64,000 bases of DNA from Arthrobacter yangruifuii (GTDB lineage Bacteria; Actinomycetota; Actinomycetes; Actinomycetales; Micrococcaceae), in the NCBI RefSeq assembly GCF_009192775.1, contig NZ_VTFX01000005.1:310001-374000 (forward strand), in the 5' to 3' direction. The first letter of the stretch is position 1. Every line of letters starts with the position of its first letter. Both the position numbers and the translations under genes were made by a program. Positions 35,886-44,892 of this stretch are shown piece by piece. The notes under the pieces were generated by a model. The model did no database searches, was not told the DNA's origin, and saw nothing but the letters and a program-made list of their open reading frames with translations.

Positions 35886-37304
35886 ATGGAAACCAGCGCA
35901 ACGAGTGGCCCGGACAGGCTCATTGCCGGCAGATACCGACTCATTGAACCAATTGGACGCGGCGGCATGGCCACCGTCTACCGGGGCCAGGATGAAGCGC
36001 TGGGCCGCGATATTGCGGTAAAGGTGTTCCGCTCCAGTGCCGTGGCTCCGGATGACATCGGACGGCAGGAAAACGAGATGCGACTCCTCGCCTCGTTGTC
36101 ACATCCAGGCCTGGTGACCCTGTTCGACGCAGGTAAGGATGACGCGGTTCCCGGGGGCACGGCGGACGACGGGCCGCGGACCTATCTGGTCATGGAGCTG
36201 GTGGACGGCCCCGATCTGCGCAGGCGGCTTCGAGGTGGCGGGCTGGAGCCTACGGATGTTCCCCTCATCGGCGCCGAGCTGGCAGGTGCCCTCGCGTATA
36301 TCCATGACAGGGGAGTAGTCCACCGGGACATCAAGCCGGCAAACATCCTGCTGCCCTCGATGGCCGCCGGAACGTCGCCGCGGGCCAAGCTGGCGGATTT
36401 TGGAATCGCCTTGATCCTGAACGGTGCGCGGATCACCGCCGCCGGCGCCACCCTTGGCACCGCCAACTACCTCAGCCCGGAGCAGGCTTCAGGCCTCGGG
36501 GCAGAGGCGGCAAGCGACATCTACTCGCTTGGCCTGGTACTGCTCGAATCGGTAACCGGCAAGGTGGAGTTCAGCGGCAGCGCGATAGAGGCAGCCGTTG
36601 CCCGGCTGAGCCGCGACCCCGAGGTCCCTGCGTCCCTGGAGCATTACTGGCGCGGACTGCTCACAGCCATGACCAGCCGGGATCCCGGCGTCCGGCCGAC
36701 GGCGGCTGAAGTCTCCGCAACCCTGCTGGACTACCGCTGGGCCGAGGGGATTATGCAGCCGGGACTGGTATCCCAGCTGTCTGTCTCCGGTCAGGGCGGT
36801 CCGGCCGACCAGGCATCTTCTGCCGACCCGCCCGGCTCCGCGGAACAGCAGTGGGATCCCTGGAGCGGGCCGGCAACGGTGGAGTCGATCGGGCCGCCGG
36901 CGCCGGCCGGCGAGATTGCCGCGACATCCGCTGCCGGAGAGATACAAGGGACAGAGCCGGCAACCGATCCCGGCCAGGCCCGGCACCCCTCGGCTCCGCT
37001 GCCCTCGGTCTTTCCACCGATGTCCCAGACTGCTTTGTCCGGACCGCTTACCTCGCCGCCGTCCGTCCCGCCAACAGTGGGAGCGGCGGCGCCGGCGCCG
37101 GAGCCGACGCCGCGGGTACAGGTGCTTGCCCGGCCCAGGTGGTCCGCCGCCGGGCGCGCCATGCTGGCCGTCCTGGTGATGGCCGTGCTGACCGCAGCCG
37201 TGGTCTTGATGCTCGGGCGTGTGGGCGCGTTGCAGGACAACGGAATTGTCCCGGGGGAAATAGGGCACAACCTGGAACAGCTGCAGAACAACGTCGGCCC
37301 GTAG
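35886..37304 (+). CDS. Transmembrane Ser/Thr protein kinase (PknB-like)
   Basis: 472 residues. Kinase domain 1-275: Gly loop IGRGGMATVYRG (24-32), Lys46 in IAVKVF, Glu64, HRDIKPANIL (Asp148) and DFGIAL (171-176), then GTANYLSPEQ. About residues 290-420 are a Pro/Ala-rich disordered linker, then one transmembrane helix (about 424-443) and a 29-residue outer tail. No PASTA or other sensor domain is present, unlike PknB. It would phosphorylate cytoplasmic targets. It stands alone, with no phosphatase beside it. Confidence 0.92.
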   Translation: METSATSGPDRLIAGRYRLIEPIGRGGMATVYRGQDEALGRDIAVKVFRSSAVAPDDIGRQENEMRLLASLSHPGLVTLFDAGKDDAVPGGTADDGPRTYLVMELVDGPDLRRRLRGGGLEPTDVPLIGAELAGALAYIHDRGVVHRDIKPANILLPSMAAGTSPRAKLADFGIALILNGARITAAGATLGTANYLSPEQASGLGAEAASDIYSLGLVLLESVTGKVEFSGSAIEAAVARLSRDPEVPASLEHYWRGLLTAMTSRDPGVRPTAAEVSATLLDYRWAEGIMQPGLVSQLSVSGQGGPADQASSADPPGSAEQQWDPWSGPATVESIGPPAPAGEIAATSAAGEIQGTEPATDPGQARHPSAPLPSVFPPMSQTALSGPLTSPPSVPPTVGAAAPAPEPTPRVQVLARPRWSAAGRAMLAVLVMAVLTAAVVLMLGRVGALQDNGIVPGEIGHNLEQLQNNVGP

Positions 37305-37334
37305 TAGTACCCGCAGCGCGGGATACTGGAAGGT

Positions 37335-37745
37335 ATGAGTACTCCACCGCCGGTCCCGCCCGCTGTTACCGCTGAAGACAGGTGCCCGTGCCTGAGCGGG
37401 GAAACCTACGGGAACTGCTGCGGACGGTTCCACTCCGGTGCCGCCGCTGCCCCTACTGCAGAGGCCCTGATGCGTTCGCGGTACAGTGCCTTCGCCACCG
37501 GCAACGTGCCTTATCTGCTGGCCACCTGGCACCCGGACCACCGGCCGTCCCGGCTGGAGTTGGATGCGGGAATGGAATGGCGCCGCCTGGATATCCTCTC
37601 AACCTCCGGCGGCGGCCCGCTGGACACCACAGGCACGGTGGAATTCCGTGCCCACTACCGGCAGGACGGCCAGCGCGGTACGCAGCATGAAAGAAGCAGC
37701 TTTGTCCGCGAACGGGGCCAATGGCTCTATGTGGACGGACGATAG
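37335..37745 (+). CDS. YchJ family SEC-C motif protein (UPF0225)
   Basis: 136 residues. N-terminal SEC-C zinc motif RCPCLSGETYGNCCGRFHSG (CPC and CC ligands), then the YchJ domain with ALMRSRYSAFATGNVPYLLATWHP and the end FVRERGQWLYVDG. Small cytoplasmic NTF2-like protein of unknown function. It starts 30 bases after the kinase gene. Confidence 0.9.
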   Translation: MSTPPPVPPAVTAEDRCPCLSGETYGNCCGRFHSGAAAAPTAEALMRSRYSAFATGNVPYLLATWHPDHRPSRLELDAGMEWRRLDILSTSGGGPLDTTGTVEFRAHYRQDGQRGTQHERSSFVRERGQWLYVDGR

Positions 37746-37897
37746 GCTGCGGCTTCTTCCACCCCGCCGTCGGTAGGACCTAGGCTGGAAAGCATCCGAC
37801 GGCTGCCGTTCTGCAACAGGCACGCTCCGGGAAGCTCCCGAAAGGCAGGCACATCAAGGGGTCCTGCACCTAGGTCGGATAACCAGGCGAGGAAACC

Positions 37898-38953
37898 ATG
37901 AAAGCACTCGTTTACGAAGGCCCCGGGCAGAAGTCCTGGAAGGACGTTCCGGATCCCCGGATTCAGGAGCCGCGTGATGCCATCGTCAAGATCGACACGA
38001 CCACCATCTGCGGCACTGACCTGCACATTCTCAAGGGCGACGTCCCTGCGGTGACCCCCGGCCGGATTCTTGGCCACGAAGGCGTCGGCACCATCACGGA
38101 AATCGGCAGCGGCGTCAGCAACTTCAAGGTGGGGGACAAAGTCATCCTCTCCTGTGTCTCCGCTGACGGGTCCTGCAGCTTCTGCCGGGAAGGGTTGTAC
38201 TCACACTGTGTTGGCGAGGAGGGCAGCGCCGGCATCGGCTGGATTTTCGGCCACCTGATTGACGGCACCCAGGCGGAATACGTGCGTGCCCCCTACGCGG
38301 ACACCTCGCTGTACCTCCTGCCGGAAAGCGTGTCCTCGGAGCACGGCGTGCTGCTCAGCGACATTTTCCCCACCGGGTTCGAGATGGGTGTGCAGTACGG
38401 ACGGACCAAGCCCGGTGACGTGGTCGCCGTCATCGGTGCCGGGCCGGTTGGACTGGCCGTTATTTCCACCGCACGGCTCTATGGTGCCGCCAAGGTCATT
38501 GCCGTGGATCTGGACGCCAACCGTGTTGAGCAGGCCCGCAAATTCGGGGCGACGCACGGGGTGAACTCCGGGGATGCGGACTGGCGCGAGCAGGTGATGG
38601 CCCAAACCGACGGGTGGGGAGTGGACGTGGCCGTTGAAGCGGTGGGCATCCCGGCAACATTCGAGATGTGCACCAGCATTGTGCGCCCCGGAGGCAACGT
38701 GGCAAACGTGGGGGTGCACGGGAAACCTGTCAGCCTGGAACTGGACCGGCTCTGGATCGAGAACATCAACATCAGCATGGGCTTGGTCAACACCAATACG
38801 CTGCCCATGCTGCTGAAGCTCGTGGCGGAGGGCAAGCTGCCGGCGGAGGAGTTCATCAGCCACCGGTACCAGCTGCAGGACATCATGGAGGCGTACGACA
38901 CCTTTTCCCGGGCAGCGGAAACCAATGCCCTCAAGGTGATCCTGCAGGCCTGA
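37898..38953 (+). CDS. Zinc-dependent alcohol dehydrogenase (MDR family), first copy
   Basis: 351 residues. Catalytic-zinc ligands Cys38, His60 and Glu61 (TICGTDLH, GHEGVG). The NAD(P) loop is VIGAGPVGLAV. In the structural-zinc lobe the first Cys of the usual four is replaced: VSADGSC keeps Cys93, Cys96 and Cys104 but has Asp90. It resembles threonine-dehydrogenase/class-III-like enzymes that oxidise short alcohols or formaldehyde adducts. Followed by a strong terminator, then a second MDR gene. Confidence 0.88.
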   Translation: MKALVYEGPGQKSWKDVPDPRIQEPRDAIVKIDTTTICGTDLHILKGDVPAVTPGRILGHEGVGTITEIGSGVSNFKVGDKVILSCVSADGSCSFCREGLYSHCVGEEGSAGIGWIFGHLIDGTQAEYVRAPYADTSLYLLPESVSSEHGVLLSDIFPTGFEMGVQYGRTKPGDVVAVIGAGPVGLAVISTARLYGAAKVIAVDLDANRVEQARKFGATHGVNSGDADWREQVMAQTDGWGVDVAVEAVGIPATFEMCTSIVRPGGNVANVGVHGKPVSLELDRLWIENINISMGLVNTNTLPMLLKLVAEGKLPAEEFISHRYQLQDIMEAYDTFSRAAETNALKVILQA

Positions 38954-38986
38954 CCGGTCCTCCTGCTGAGGGAACTGCGCGGAGAC

Positions 38987-39020
38987 AAGGCGGCAGCCGC
39001 TACGTGGCTGCCGCCTTTTT
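38987..39020 (+). terminator. Rho-independent terminator after the first alcohol dehydrogenase
   Basis: AAGGCGGCAGCC pairs with GGCTGCCGCCTT around a 7-base loop, followed by a T-run (39016-39020). Confidence 0.88.
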
Positions 39021-39098
39021 GCGCTGGGGAAGCACGGGCAGATAATTAAACCGCGGCCGCGTCTGCCCGCCGCAGTTCCGAGCTAAAAGAGGTTTTTC

Positions 39099-40115
39099 AT
39101 GTCTGACGGCACCATGATCGCAGGACGGCTCAACGTCGAAACCGGCACCTTCGCCGTGAAGGAAGTTCCCATCCCGGATCCGGGTCCGGGATTCGTCCGT
39201 ATCAAGGTTGAAGCAGCAGGCGTCTGCCTCTCCGATGTCCACCTGATCCAGGGACTACTGCGGCCGCAGTTCCTGAAGGGCAGCGAGGTCACCCTCGGGC
39301 ACGAGGTGGCCGGCACCGTGGATCTTCCCGGGGCAGGCGTCACATCCGTAGCTCCCGGGGACCGCGTGGTGGTCCAGGCCGGGTATGAGTACAACGGCGT
39401 AACGCTCACCATGGGCGTGGATTTCGACGGCGGCTGGGCTGAGTACCTCGTGGTTCCCGCCGGCGTGCTGGTTCCTTTGGGGGAAGATATTCCCTTCGAC
39501 CAGGCCTCCATCATTCCGGACGCTGTCTCCACTCCGTGGGGCGCCATCGCATCCACCGCGGACGTCCGCGCCGGCGAAGCCGTCGGTGTCTGGGGCATCG
39601 GAGGCCTCGGCGCCCACGGCGTCCAGCTCCTGCGCCTGGTCGGGGCAGCCCCGGTCATTGCCGTTGATCCTCTTCCCGAAGCACGGGAGCGGGCGCTGGA
39701 ATTCGGCGCCGACATTGCACTGGATCCGCTGGCGGAGGACTTCGCCGACGCCATGAAGGCCGCCACCGGCGGCAGGGGACTGGATGTAGCCCTGGATTTT
39801 GCCGGCGTGGACGCCGTGCGGGCACAGGCCATCAACTGCCTGGGCCGGGACGGACGCCTCGTGCTCGTAGGCCTGTCCGGCAAGCCTATGACCATTAATG
39901 ACAGCACCGGCTTCTCCTACGCCCGCAAGCAGATCCGCGGCCATTACGGTTCCGAGGCGCACCATGTGCCGCAGCTGGTTGCGCTGACCCGCCTGGGCCG
40001 GCTGGACTTCGCCAAGTCCGTCAGCGCGCGCATTCCGCTCGCCGACGCCGAGGCAGCAGTGAAGGCCCTGGATGCCAAGGAAGGCAACCCCATCCGCCTG
40101 GTGCTCATTCCGTAG
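39099..40115 (+). CDS. Zinc-binding alcohol dehydrogenase (MDR family), second copy
   Basis: 338 residues. Catalytic ligands Cys43 and His68-Glu69 (GVCLSDVH, LGHEVAG) are present, nucleotide loop VWGIGGLGAHGVQL. The structural-zinc lobe is missing entirely: the loop reads VVQAGYEYNGVTLTMGVDFDGGWAEY (in short VQAGYEYNGVTL), with no cysteine. So it is a one-zinc MDR enzyme. It ends in a very stable hairpin shared with the convergent F420-reductase-like gene. Substrate unknown. Confidence 0.88.
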   Translation: MSDGTMIAGRLNVETGTFAVKEVPIPDPGPGFVRIKVEAAGVCLSDVHLIQGLLRPQFLKGSEVTLGHEVAGTVDLPGAGVTSVAPGDRVVVQAGYEYNGVTLTMGVDFDGGWAEYLVVPAGVLVPLGEDIPFDQASIIPDAVSTPWGAIASTADVRAGEAVGVWGIGGLGAHGVQLLRLVGAAPVIAVDPLPEARERALEFGADIALDPLAEDFADAMKAATGGRGLDVALDFAGVDAVRAQAINCLGRDGRLVLVGLSGKPMTINDSTGFSYARKQIRGHYGSEAHHVPQLVALTRLGRLDFAKSVSARIPLADAEAAVKALDAKEGNPIRLVLIP

Positions 40116-40147
40116 TTGTGCGGATCCCGTAACGGGGTCTCCGCCGA

Positions 40148-40194
40148 GACACACAGAGGCCTCCCGCTGTTACAGCGGGAGGCCTCTGTGTGTC
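40148..40194. terminator. Bidirectional hairpin between convergent genes
   Basis: A perfect 22-base stem with a 3-base loop (TTA), arms 40148-40169 and 40173-40194. It starts 33 bases after the MDR stop and ends 13 bases before the stop of the convergent gene, so it can serve both. No long T-run. Confidence 0.75.
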
Positions 40195-40206
40195 CAGACG
40201 CGGCGG

Positions 40207-40884
40207 TCAGGCCATATCGGCGTACCGCACGGCCTCGGCCAGCGCCTGTTCCATCCCCTTGGCATCCAGAGCGGTCACATAGGCGGGAGTATCCCGCTGC
40301 CAGCGCCACCCCTCGGCGAGCGGACCGGCGTCGATGACGTCGAAACCGAACTCATTAATCAGCGAGGCCACCTGCTCCTTGGCCGCTGCATCGTCGCCTG
40401 CAATGGGCAGGGCCCGGCGGTTGGGCGCACCGGCGGGGGAGCCCTGGCTGGTCAGGTGGTCCGACATGATGTTGGTGAACGCCTTCACCACGTGCGAGTC
40501 AGGCAGGTGTGCCTGCAGCAGCTCGCTGGTGGTGGTGGATTCGTCGTCGAGCTCGGCGATGTTTCCGTCCCGCTGCGGATAGTAGTTCATCGTGTCGATG
40601 ACGGTCTTGCCGCGCAGTTCCTCCACCGGCACCTGCTGGTAGTTCTTCAGCGGGATGGTTACCACCACCAGGTCCCCGGCTGCGGCAGCCTCCGCAGGGG
40701 TGGCTGCCCGTGCGTGCTCACCCAGTTCCATCACGAGTGGCTGCAGCGTTTCAGGCCCCCGCGAGTTGCTGAGGACGACGTCGTATCCCTGCTTTATTGC
40801 CAGGCGTGCCAGCTGGGATCCGATATTGCCGCTTCCGATAAGGCCGATGGTCCGAATCCGGGGTGTGCTCTCTGATGTGCTCAT
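40207..40884 (-). CDS. NADPH-dependent F420 reductase-like protein
   Basis: 225 residues. Rossmann start RIRTIGLIGSGNIGSQLARLA (in short IGLIGSGNIGSQ), with the NADP-selective loop VVLSNSRGPETL typical of Fno. GDLVVVTIPLKNY and VVKAFTNIMSDHLTSQG (in short VKAFTNI) match Fno-like proteins. It would shuttle hydride between NADPH and F420, or be a YdfG-like relative. The ATG at 40884 removes a Cys-rich upstream extension that has no homology. Confidence 0.85.
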   Translation of the reverse strand: MSTSESTPRIRTIGLIGSGNIGSQLARLAIKQGYDVVLSNSRGPETLQPLVMELGEHARAATPAEAAAAGDLVVVTIPLKNYQQVPVEELRGKTVIDTMNYYPQRDGNIAELDDESTTTSELLQAHLPDSHVVKAFTNIMSDHLTSQGSPAGAPNRRALPIAGDDAAAKEQVASLINEFGFDVIDAGPLAEGWRWQRDTPAYVTALDAKGMEQALAEAVRYADMA

Positions 40885-40939
40885 ACAGTCATAACCGCAG
40901 GAAGGGTCAGATATTCCTGACCACAATGGCGTCCGCAGG

Positions 40940-41710
40940 TCACAACCGGCGCAGATACCGCTCGGGGGTGTCAAGGAAGCTTTTCCAGTTGGTGACTAAA
41001 TCCAGCTCGTGCCACCCGCGCTCCCGGAAGCCCCATGCGCCCAGCTCCAGGATCCGGGCGCCGGGGAGTGCCGCGAGCAGTGGTGAGTGCGTCGAAAGCA
41101 GTACCTGGGAACGGCCGTCCGCAACCAGATCCTTGAGGATGCCGAGCAAGGCCAGGCAGCCGGAAAACGAAAGCGCGGATTCGGGTTCGTCGAGCACCCA
41201 CAACCCTGGGCCGCGGAACCTGTCGACAGCCAGGGACAGGAATGATTCTCCGTGTGAAAGTGAATGGAACTCCGTGTCCGTCCGAGACGTCGAGGGGTTG
41301 TTCTCGAGATACGTAAAGAACCCGTGCATGGTTTCCGCGCGCAGGAAATATCCCCGTTTGGTGCCGCCGGGATTGCGTACCAGCTGCAGATGTCTGCTGA
41401 GTTCCGATTCCGTTGATCGTGTCGAGTGGCGGGCGCCGGTTGATCCGCCCTCGGGGGAGAGCCCGAACGCCAAGGCGATGGCTTCCACGAGTGTTGATTT
41501 CCCACTGCCGTTTTCCCCCACGAGCACCGTAGCCGGGGCAAGGTCCAGTCCCGCCTCCAGCAGTTGGGCCACCGGGGGCAGTGTGGCGGGCCAGGTCCTG
41601 CGGTCCAAAGGTTCCAGCGGGTGTTCCCGGACCTGCCGGAGGGGGTACCGGTCGGTGAGCATATCGAGATTCTGCCATCGAACGGGGTCCGGCACCTTTG
41701 CTGCCGGCAC
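40940..41710 (-). CDS. AAA/SMC-like ATPase
   Basis: 256 residues from the chosen GTG. Walker A VGENGSGKST, a signature SHGES, Walker B LWVLDEPESALS and an H-loop LLSTHSP: the ABC-type head of RecF/OLD-like AAA_21/AAA_23 proteins. No coiled-coil arm. The start is uncertain: GTG 41710 is preferred because a start at ATG 41830 would leave 11 bases to the divergent exporter gene. ATG 41662 is also possible. Function unknown; it may be a small DNA-linked or regulatory ATPase. Confidence 0.72.
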   Translation of the reverse strand: MPAAKVPDPVRWQNLDMLTDRYPLRQVREHPLEPLDRRTWPATLPPVAQLLEAGLDLAPATVLVGENGSGKSTLVEAIALAFGLSPEGGSTGARHSTRSTESELSRHLQLVRNPGGTKRGYFLRAETMHGFFTYLENNPSTSRTDTEFHSLSHGESFLSLAVDRFRGPGLWVLDEPESALSFSGCLALLGILKDLVADGRSQVLLSTHSPLLAALPGARILELGAWGFRERGWHELDLVTNWKSFLDTPERYLRRL

Positions 41711-41841
41711 GTTGACGGCGGCACGGAACTGAGGACGGAGGGGAACCTGCCGCCGTGGGTTGCCAGGGCGGTGCTGCGTAATTGCAGAATATGACGGCGG
41801 AAAATTGAAGCCCGGGAAGATTTGGGCCATAGACTTCGGCG

Positions 41842-42591
41842 GTGAGTTCCGGACTGCTGCTGACCATACTGATCGCTGTCTTCGTCGGGGGAATCGCACA
41901 GCGGGTGGCCGGGATTGGATTCGGCCTCCTGCTTGCGCCGTTCTTCATTGTTGCCCTCGGTCCCCATGAGGGCGTGGTGGTCACCAACGTCTGCGGGGCG
42001 CTGGCAGCCGGCCTCGTGATCCGGCAGGTCTGGCGGCGCATCGACTGGAGCATGTACGTCTCGCTGGCTGTGCCGGCGGCAATCGGTGTGCTGCTGGGAA
42101 CCTACACGGCTTCCGTTCTTCCGGTGGGACCGCTGGAAATAGGCGTCGGCATTTTTATGCTCGCCGCACTCACGTCATCGCTTCTGCTAAACCGCACGGA
42201 GATGGTGCTCCGCGGAAGCACTCCGAAAACAGCCGCCGGCCTGGTGGCGGGGATCAGCAACTCGATGGCCGGGGCGGGGGTACCTGCGGTGAGCGCCTAC
42301 GCGGTGCTGGCGCGGTGGCCGCAGGCGTCTTTCATGGCAACCATGCAGCCCTTCCTGGCGACGCTAAGTACTACCACCCTGCTTGTCCACGCCGTGCTTG
42401 AGCCGGGTGCGTGGCCCCGGCTGGACTGGTGGGTATGGGTGGTTCTTTGTGTCCTCACCGCCGCCGGCCTCCGGGCGGGCAGCGCGCTCGCGCCGCACGT
42501 TCCCGAGGCAACCGCACGCCGCATCGTCGTCGCCCTGGCGTATCTGGGCGCCCTCTCCGCCCTGGTCAAGGGGATCCTCGACCTCCAGTAA
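41842..42591 (+). CDS. Sulfite exporter TauE/SafE family protein, first copy
   Basis: 249 residues, seven to eight hydrophobic segments. The start is GTG at 41842. The first repeat has FVGGIAQRVAGIGFGLLLAPF, the second AGLVAGISNSMAGAGVPAVSAYAV. It resembles exporters of sulfite, sulfoacetate or similar anions. A paralogue is at 55686-56432, with the same length and motifs. Confidence 0.85.
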   Translation: MSSGLLLTILIAVFVGGIAQRVAGIGFGLLLAPFFIVALGPHEGVVVTNVCGALAAGLVIRQVWRRIDWSMYVSLAVPAAIGVLLGTYTASVLPVGPLEIGVGIFMLAALTSSLLLNRTEMVLRGSTPKTAAGLVAGISNSMAGAGVPAVSAYAVLARWPQASFMATMQPFLATLSTTTLLVHAVLEPGAWPRLDWWVWVVLCVLTAAGLRAGSALAPHVPEATARRIVVALAYLGALSALVKGILDLQ

Positions 42592-42603
42592 CCCGGAGGC
42601 GCT

Positions 42604-43236
42604 TTAGGATTTCCGGTGGTCCTTCACCGACTTAGCCACCTCTGCAGCGGCGACGGCCTTCGCCACCTTGGCCGCCTTCGAGGACTTCTTCTCCGACTTG
42701 TCCGATTTGTCGGCCTTCGCAGCCTTCGCGGCCTTCGCCGTTTTGGCAGCCTTCGCCGCTGCTTTGCCGCCTGCCGCAGCAACTGCGGTTCCCATCACCG
42801 GCGTCGGAACCGTGACCACTTTGACCTTGGTCTTCGGCCGTTTCCGGTCCAGGATCAATGCGGCGGCAATGCCTGCCATCCAGACGTCCTTTGCGAGGCC
42901 CGTGCCGTCGGGGCTCGGGCGGATTCCGTCCTCCTGGGTCATGCCCGGCGTCATGAGGTACATCCGGATCATCCCGCCGGAGAAGCAGCCCAGAACCAGT
43001 CCCGCCACGCGGGCAGGAACGAACGGGAGCAGCAGGGACAGGCCAACGCAGATCTCGGCGTTGCTCAGGAGCTTGCCGAACTTCACCGGTTCAATGTCCT
43101 GAACCTGCGGAAAGGCATTGGCTGCCATCTGCTGCAGCCCGGCAGCGCTTTCCGCGTCCAGATTGCGCTTGTTAAGACCGGAGTTGAGGATGTAGGCGCC
43201 GGTGGTCAGACGCAGGGGAATATGGCTGAGTTTCAT
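42604..43236 (-). CDS. DoxX-like membrane protein with Lys/Ala-rich tail
   Basis: 210 residues. The first about 135 form a DoxX-like four-helix bundle ([69 protein letters not shown]). The remainder is cytoplasmic and dominated by Lys and Ala, with [19 protein letters not shown] repeats and a [10 protein letters not shown] patch, resembling histone-H1-like tails. That tail is unusual on a DoxX protein. It may bind nucleic acid or anionic lipid at the membrane. Function unknown. Confidence 0.8.
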   Translation of the reverse strand: MKLSHIPLRLTTGAYILNSGLNKRNLDAESAAGLQQMAANAFPQVQDIEPVKFGKLLSNAEICVGLSLLLPFVPARVAGLVLGCFSGGMIRMYLMTPGMTQEDGIRPSPDGTGLAKDVWMAGIAAALILDRKRPKTKVKVVTVPTPVMGTAVAAAGGKAAAKAAKTAKAAKAAKADKSDKSEKKSSKAAKVAKAVAAAEVAKSVKDHRKS

Positions 43237-43433
43237 GGGAGTCCCTTCACAGACGATGCAGTTCCGAGCCTACGGCCGGCGCGGTGCCTGCGCCAGAGTG
43301 GACGCTGGAACGCACGCTGACCCGGTACCGGGCAAAAATCTCCGAAACGCGCCCGAACAGGTTACTCACCCGTCGCCCTGTCTGGTTTTATAAGGAGGTA
43401 CGCCGCAGCAGTTGCCGACACAAGAAGGTTCCG

Positions 43434-44330
43434 ATGGAATACCTCCCGGGCGAGCATCCGCGCCCGCGCCATTTCCTCCTCCATCTCAGCGACACGCACC
43501 TGCTGGGGGGTGAGCGCAGCCTGTACGGGGCAGTGGACAGCCAGGCCAATCTCCAGGCCCTCTTCACCCGCCTCGAGGGCAGCGGACAAAGGCCGGAAGC
43601 CATCGTTTTCACCGGCGATCTGGCAGACCGCGGAGAGGCCCGCGCGTATGCCAGGCTCCGCGAGATTGTCCTTCCGGCCGCCGAACGGATGGGAGCCCGG
43701 GTGATCTGGGCGATGGGCAACCATGACAACCGTGCGGCCTTCCGCGAGGTCCTGTTGAATGAGGCACCGGAAATGTCTCCGGTGGACCAGGTGCACCATC
43801 TCGACGGGCTGCGGATCATTACCCTGGATACCACCGTCCCCGGACACCACCACGGTGAACTCAGTGAGGCCCAGCTGGACTGGCTGCGCCGCGAACTGCA
43901 GACGGCCGCTCCGGAGGGAACCCTCCTGGCGATGCACCACCCGCCGGTGCCCAGCGTGCAGGATCTGGCCGTCCTGGTGGAGCTGCGGCAACAGCAGCGG
44001 CTCGCACGGGTCCTGGCAGGCAGCGACGTGCGGGCCATCATCGCGGGACACCTGCATTATTCGACCTTCGGCACCTTTGCCGGTATTCCTGTTTCCGTGG
44101 CATCGGCCACCTGCTACACCCAGGACCTTGCAACGCCGGGAACCCGGGGCCAGGACGCCGGCCAGAGCTACAACATGGTGCACCTGTATGAGGACTCGGT
44201 GGTGCACTCCGTGGTTCCCCTGGAGGAAAGCGGCACCGTGGGGCAGCGCGTGGGCCCGGCGGAAACCGGAACCCGGCTGGCGGAAGCCGGGTTCCGGATT
44301 CCGGATCCGCAGACGCTCACATCGGCCTAG
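43434..44330 (+). CDS. Metallophosphoesterase (CpdA-like phosphodiesterase)
   Basis: 298 residues. All calcineurin-fold metal motifs are present in order: [37 protein letters not shown] and IIAGHLHYS. This is the class III cyclic-nucleotide phosphodiesterase type (CpdA/Rv0805); it could hydrolyse cAMP or other phosphodiesters. The ATG at 43434 follows AAGAAGG. Its stop overlaps the stop of the convergent PPOX gene. A cNMP-binding glutaminase lies elsewhere in the window, though no link is shown. Confidence 0.9.
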   Translation: MEYLPGEHPRPRHFLLHLSDTHLLGGERSLYGAVDSQANLQALFTRLEGSGQRPEAIVFTGDLADRGEARAYARLREIVLPAAERMGARVIWAMGNHDNRAAFREVLLNEAPEMSPVDQVHHLDGLRIITLDTTVPGHHHGELSEAQLDWLRRELQTAAPEGTLLAMHHPPVPSVQDLAVLVELRQQQRLARVLAGSDVRAIIAGHLHYSTFGTFAGIPVSVASATCYTQDLATPGTRGQDAGQSYNMVHLYEDSVVHSVVPLEESGTVGQRVGPAETGTRLAEAGFRIPDPQTLTSA

Positions 44331-44752
44331 GACCGGACAGGCTCCGGACCCAGGTTGAAGAACCGGCCGGTCACGGATTCGGGCACAATTTCGACGTAGC
44401 GGTACTTCTCCGTCCGGACCCAGGGCTGCAGCGGAAGCTGATCCGCGGCTTCGATCTCGGCGGAGGTCTCCAGCTGGCGGGTGGTTCCCTTCACGATGAC
44501 GGACCATGCCTGGTCGCTGTGCACCCCGTCGGCTTCAAACGCAACATGGGTGTTGACCGTCATTTCCGCCAGCTTGGTGCCCGGCGCCGTGCGCAGGAGG
44601 AGGACGCCGTCGTGCGCCAGGTAGTTGATGGGATAGATGCTCGGCCGGTTCGCCACACTCACTGCCAGACGGCCGTGATACGTGTGCTCCAGGTACTTCC
44701 AGCTTTGTTCGGGGGACAGTTCAACCACTGGCGGCCGCTCTTCGTTAGTCAT
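44327..44752 (-). CDS. Pyridoxamine 5'-phosphate oxidase-like FMN-binding protein
   Basis: 141 residues, split-barrel flavin fold. [38 protein letters not shown] (in short [18 protein letters not shown]), VAFEADGV and [12 protein letters not shown] are typical of the actinobacterial PPOX/nitroimidazole-resistance-like family. Binds FMN or F420. The start at ATG 44752 removes an upstream stretch without similarity. Confidence 0.87.
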   Translation of the reverse strand: MTNEERPPVVELSPEQSWKYLEHTYHGRLAVSVANRPSIYPINYLAHDGVLLLRTAPGTKLAEMTVNTHVAFEADGVHSDQAWSVIVKGTTRQLETSAEIEAADQLPLQPWVRTEKYRYVEIVPESVTGRFFNLGPEPVRS

Positions 44753-44892
44753 GCTCACAGTGTGCCAAGGGCACTCCCCGGCTGCCACTATCAGTGTGCT
44801 TATCAACTTGACTCTGCCGCTTTCCTTGCAAGAGAGTGGACTAGGTAGTATTGCCAGCCAGCAATAAACCAAATCCTCGAGGAGCGCACTCT

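Noticed and set aside
41711-41830. Upstream extension of the AAA ATPase to an ATG at 41830
   Set aside because: It would leave 11 bases to the divergent exporter gene, has no ribosome-binding site and reads as low-similarity basic sequence.
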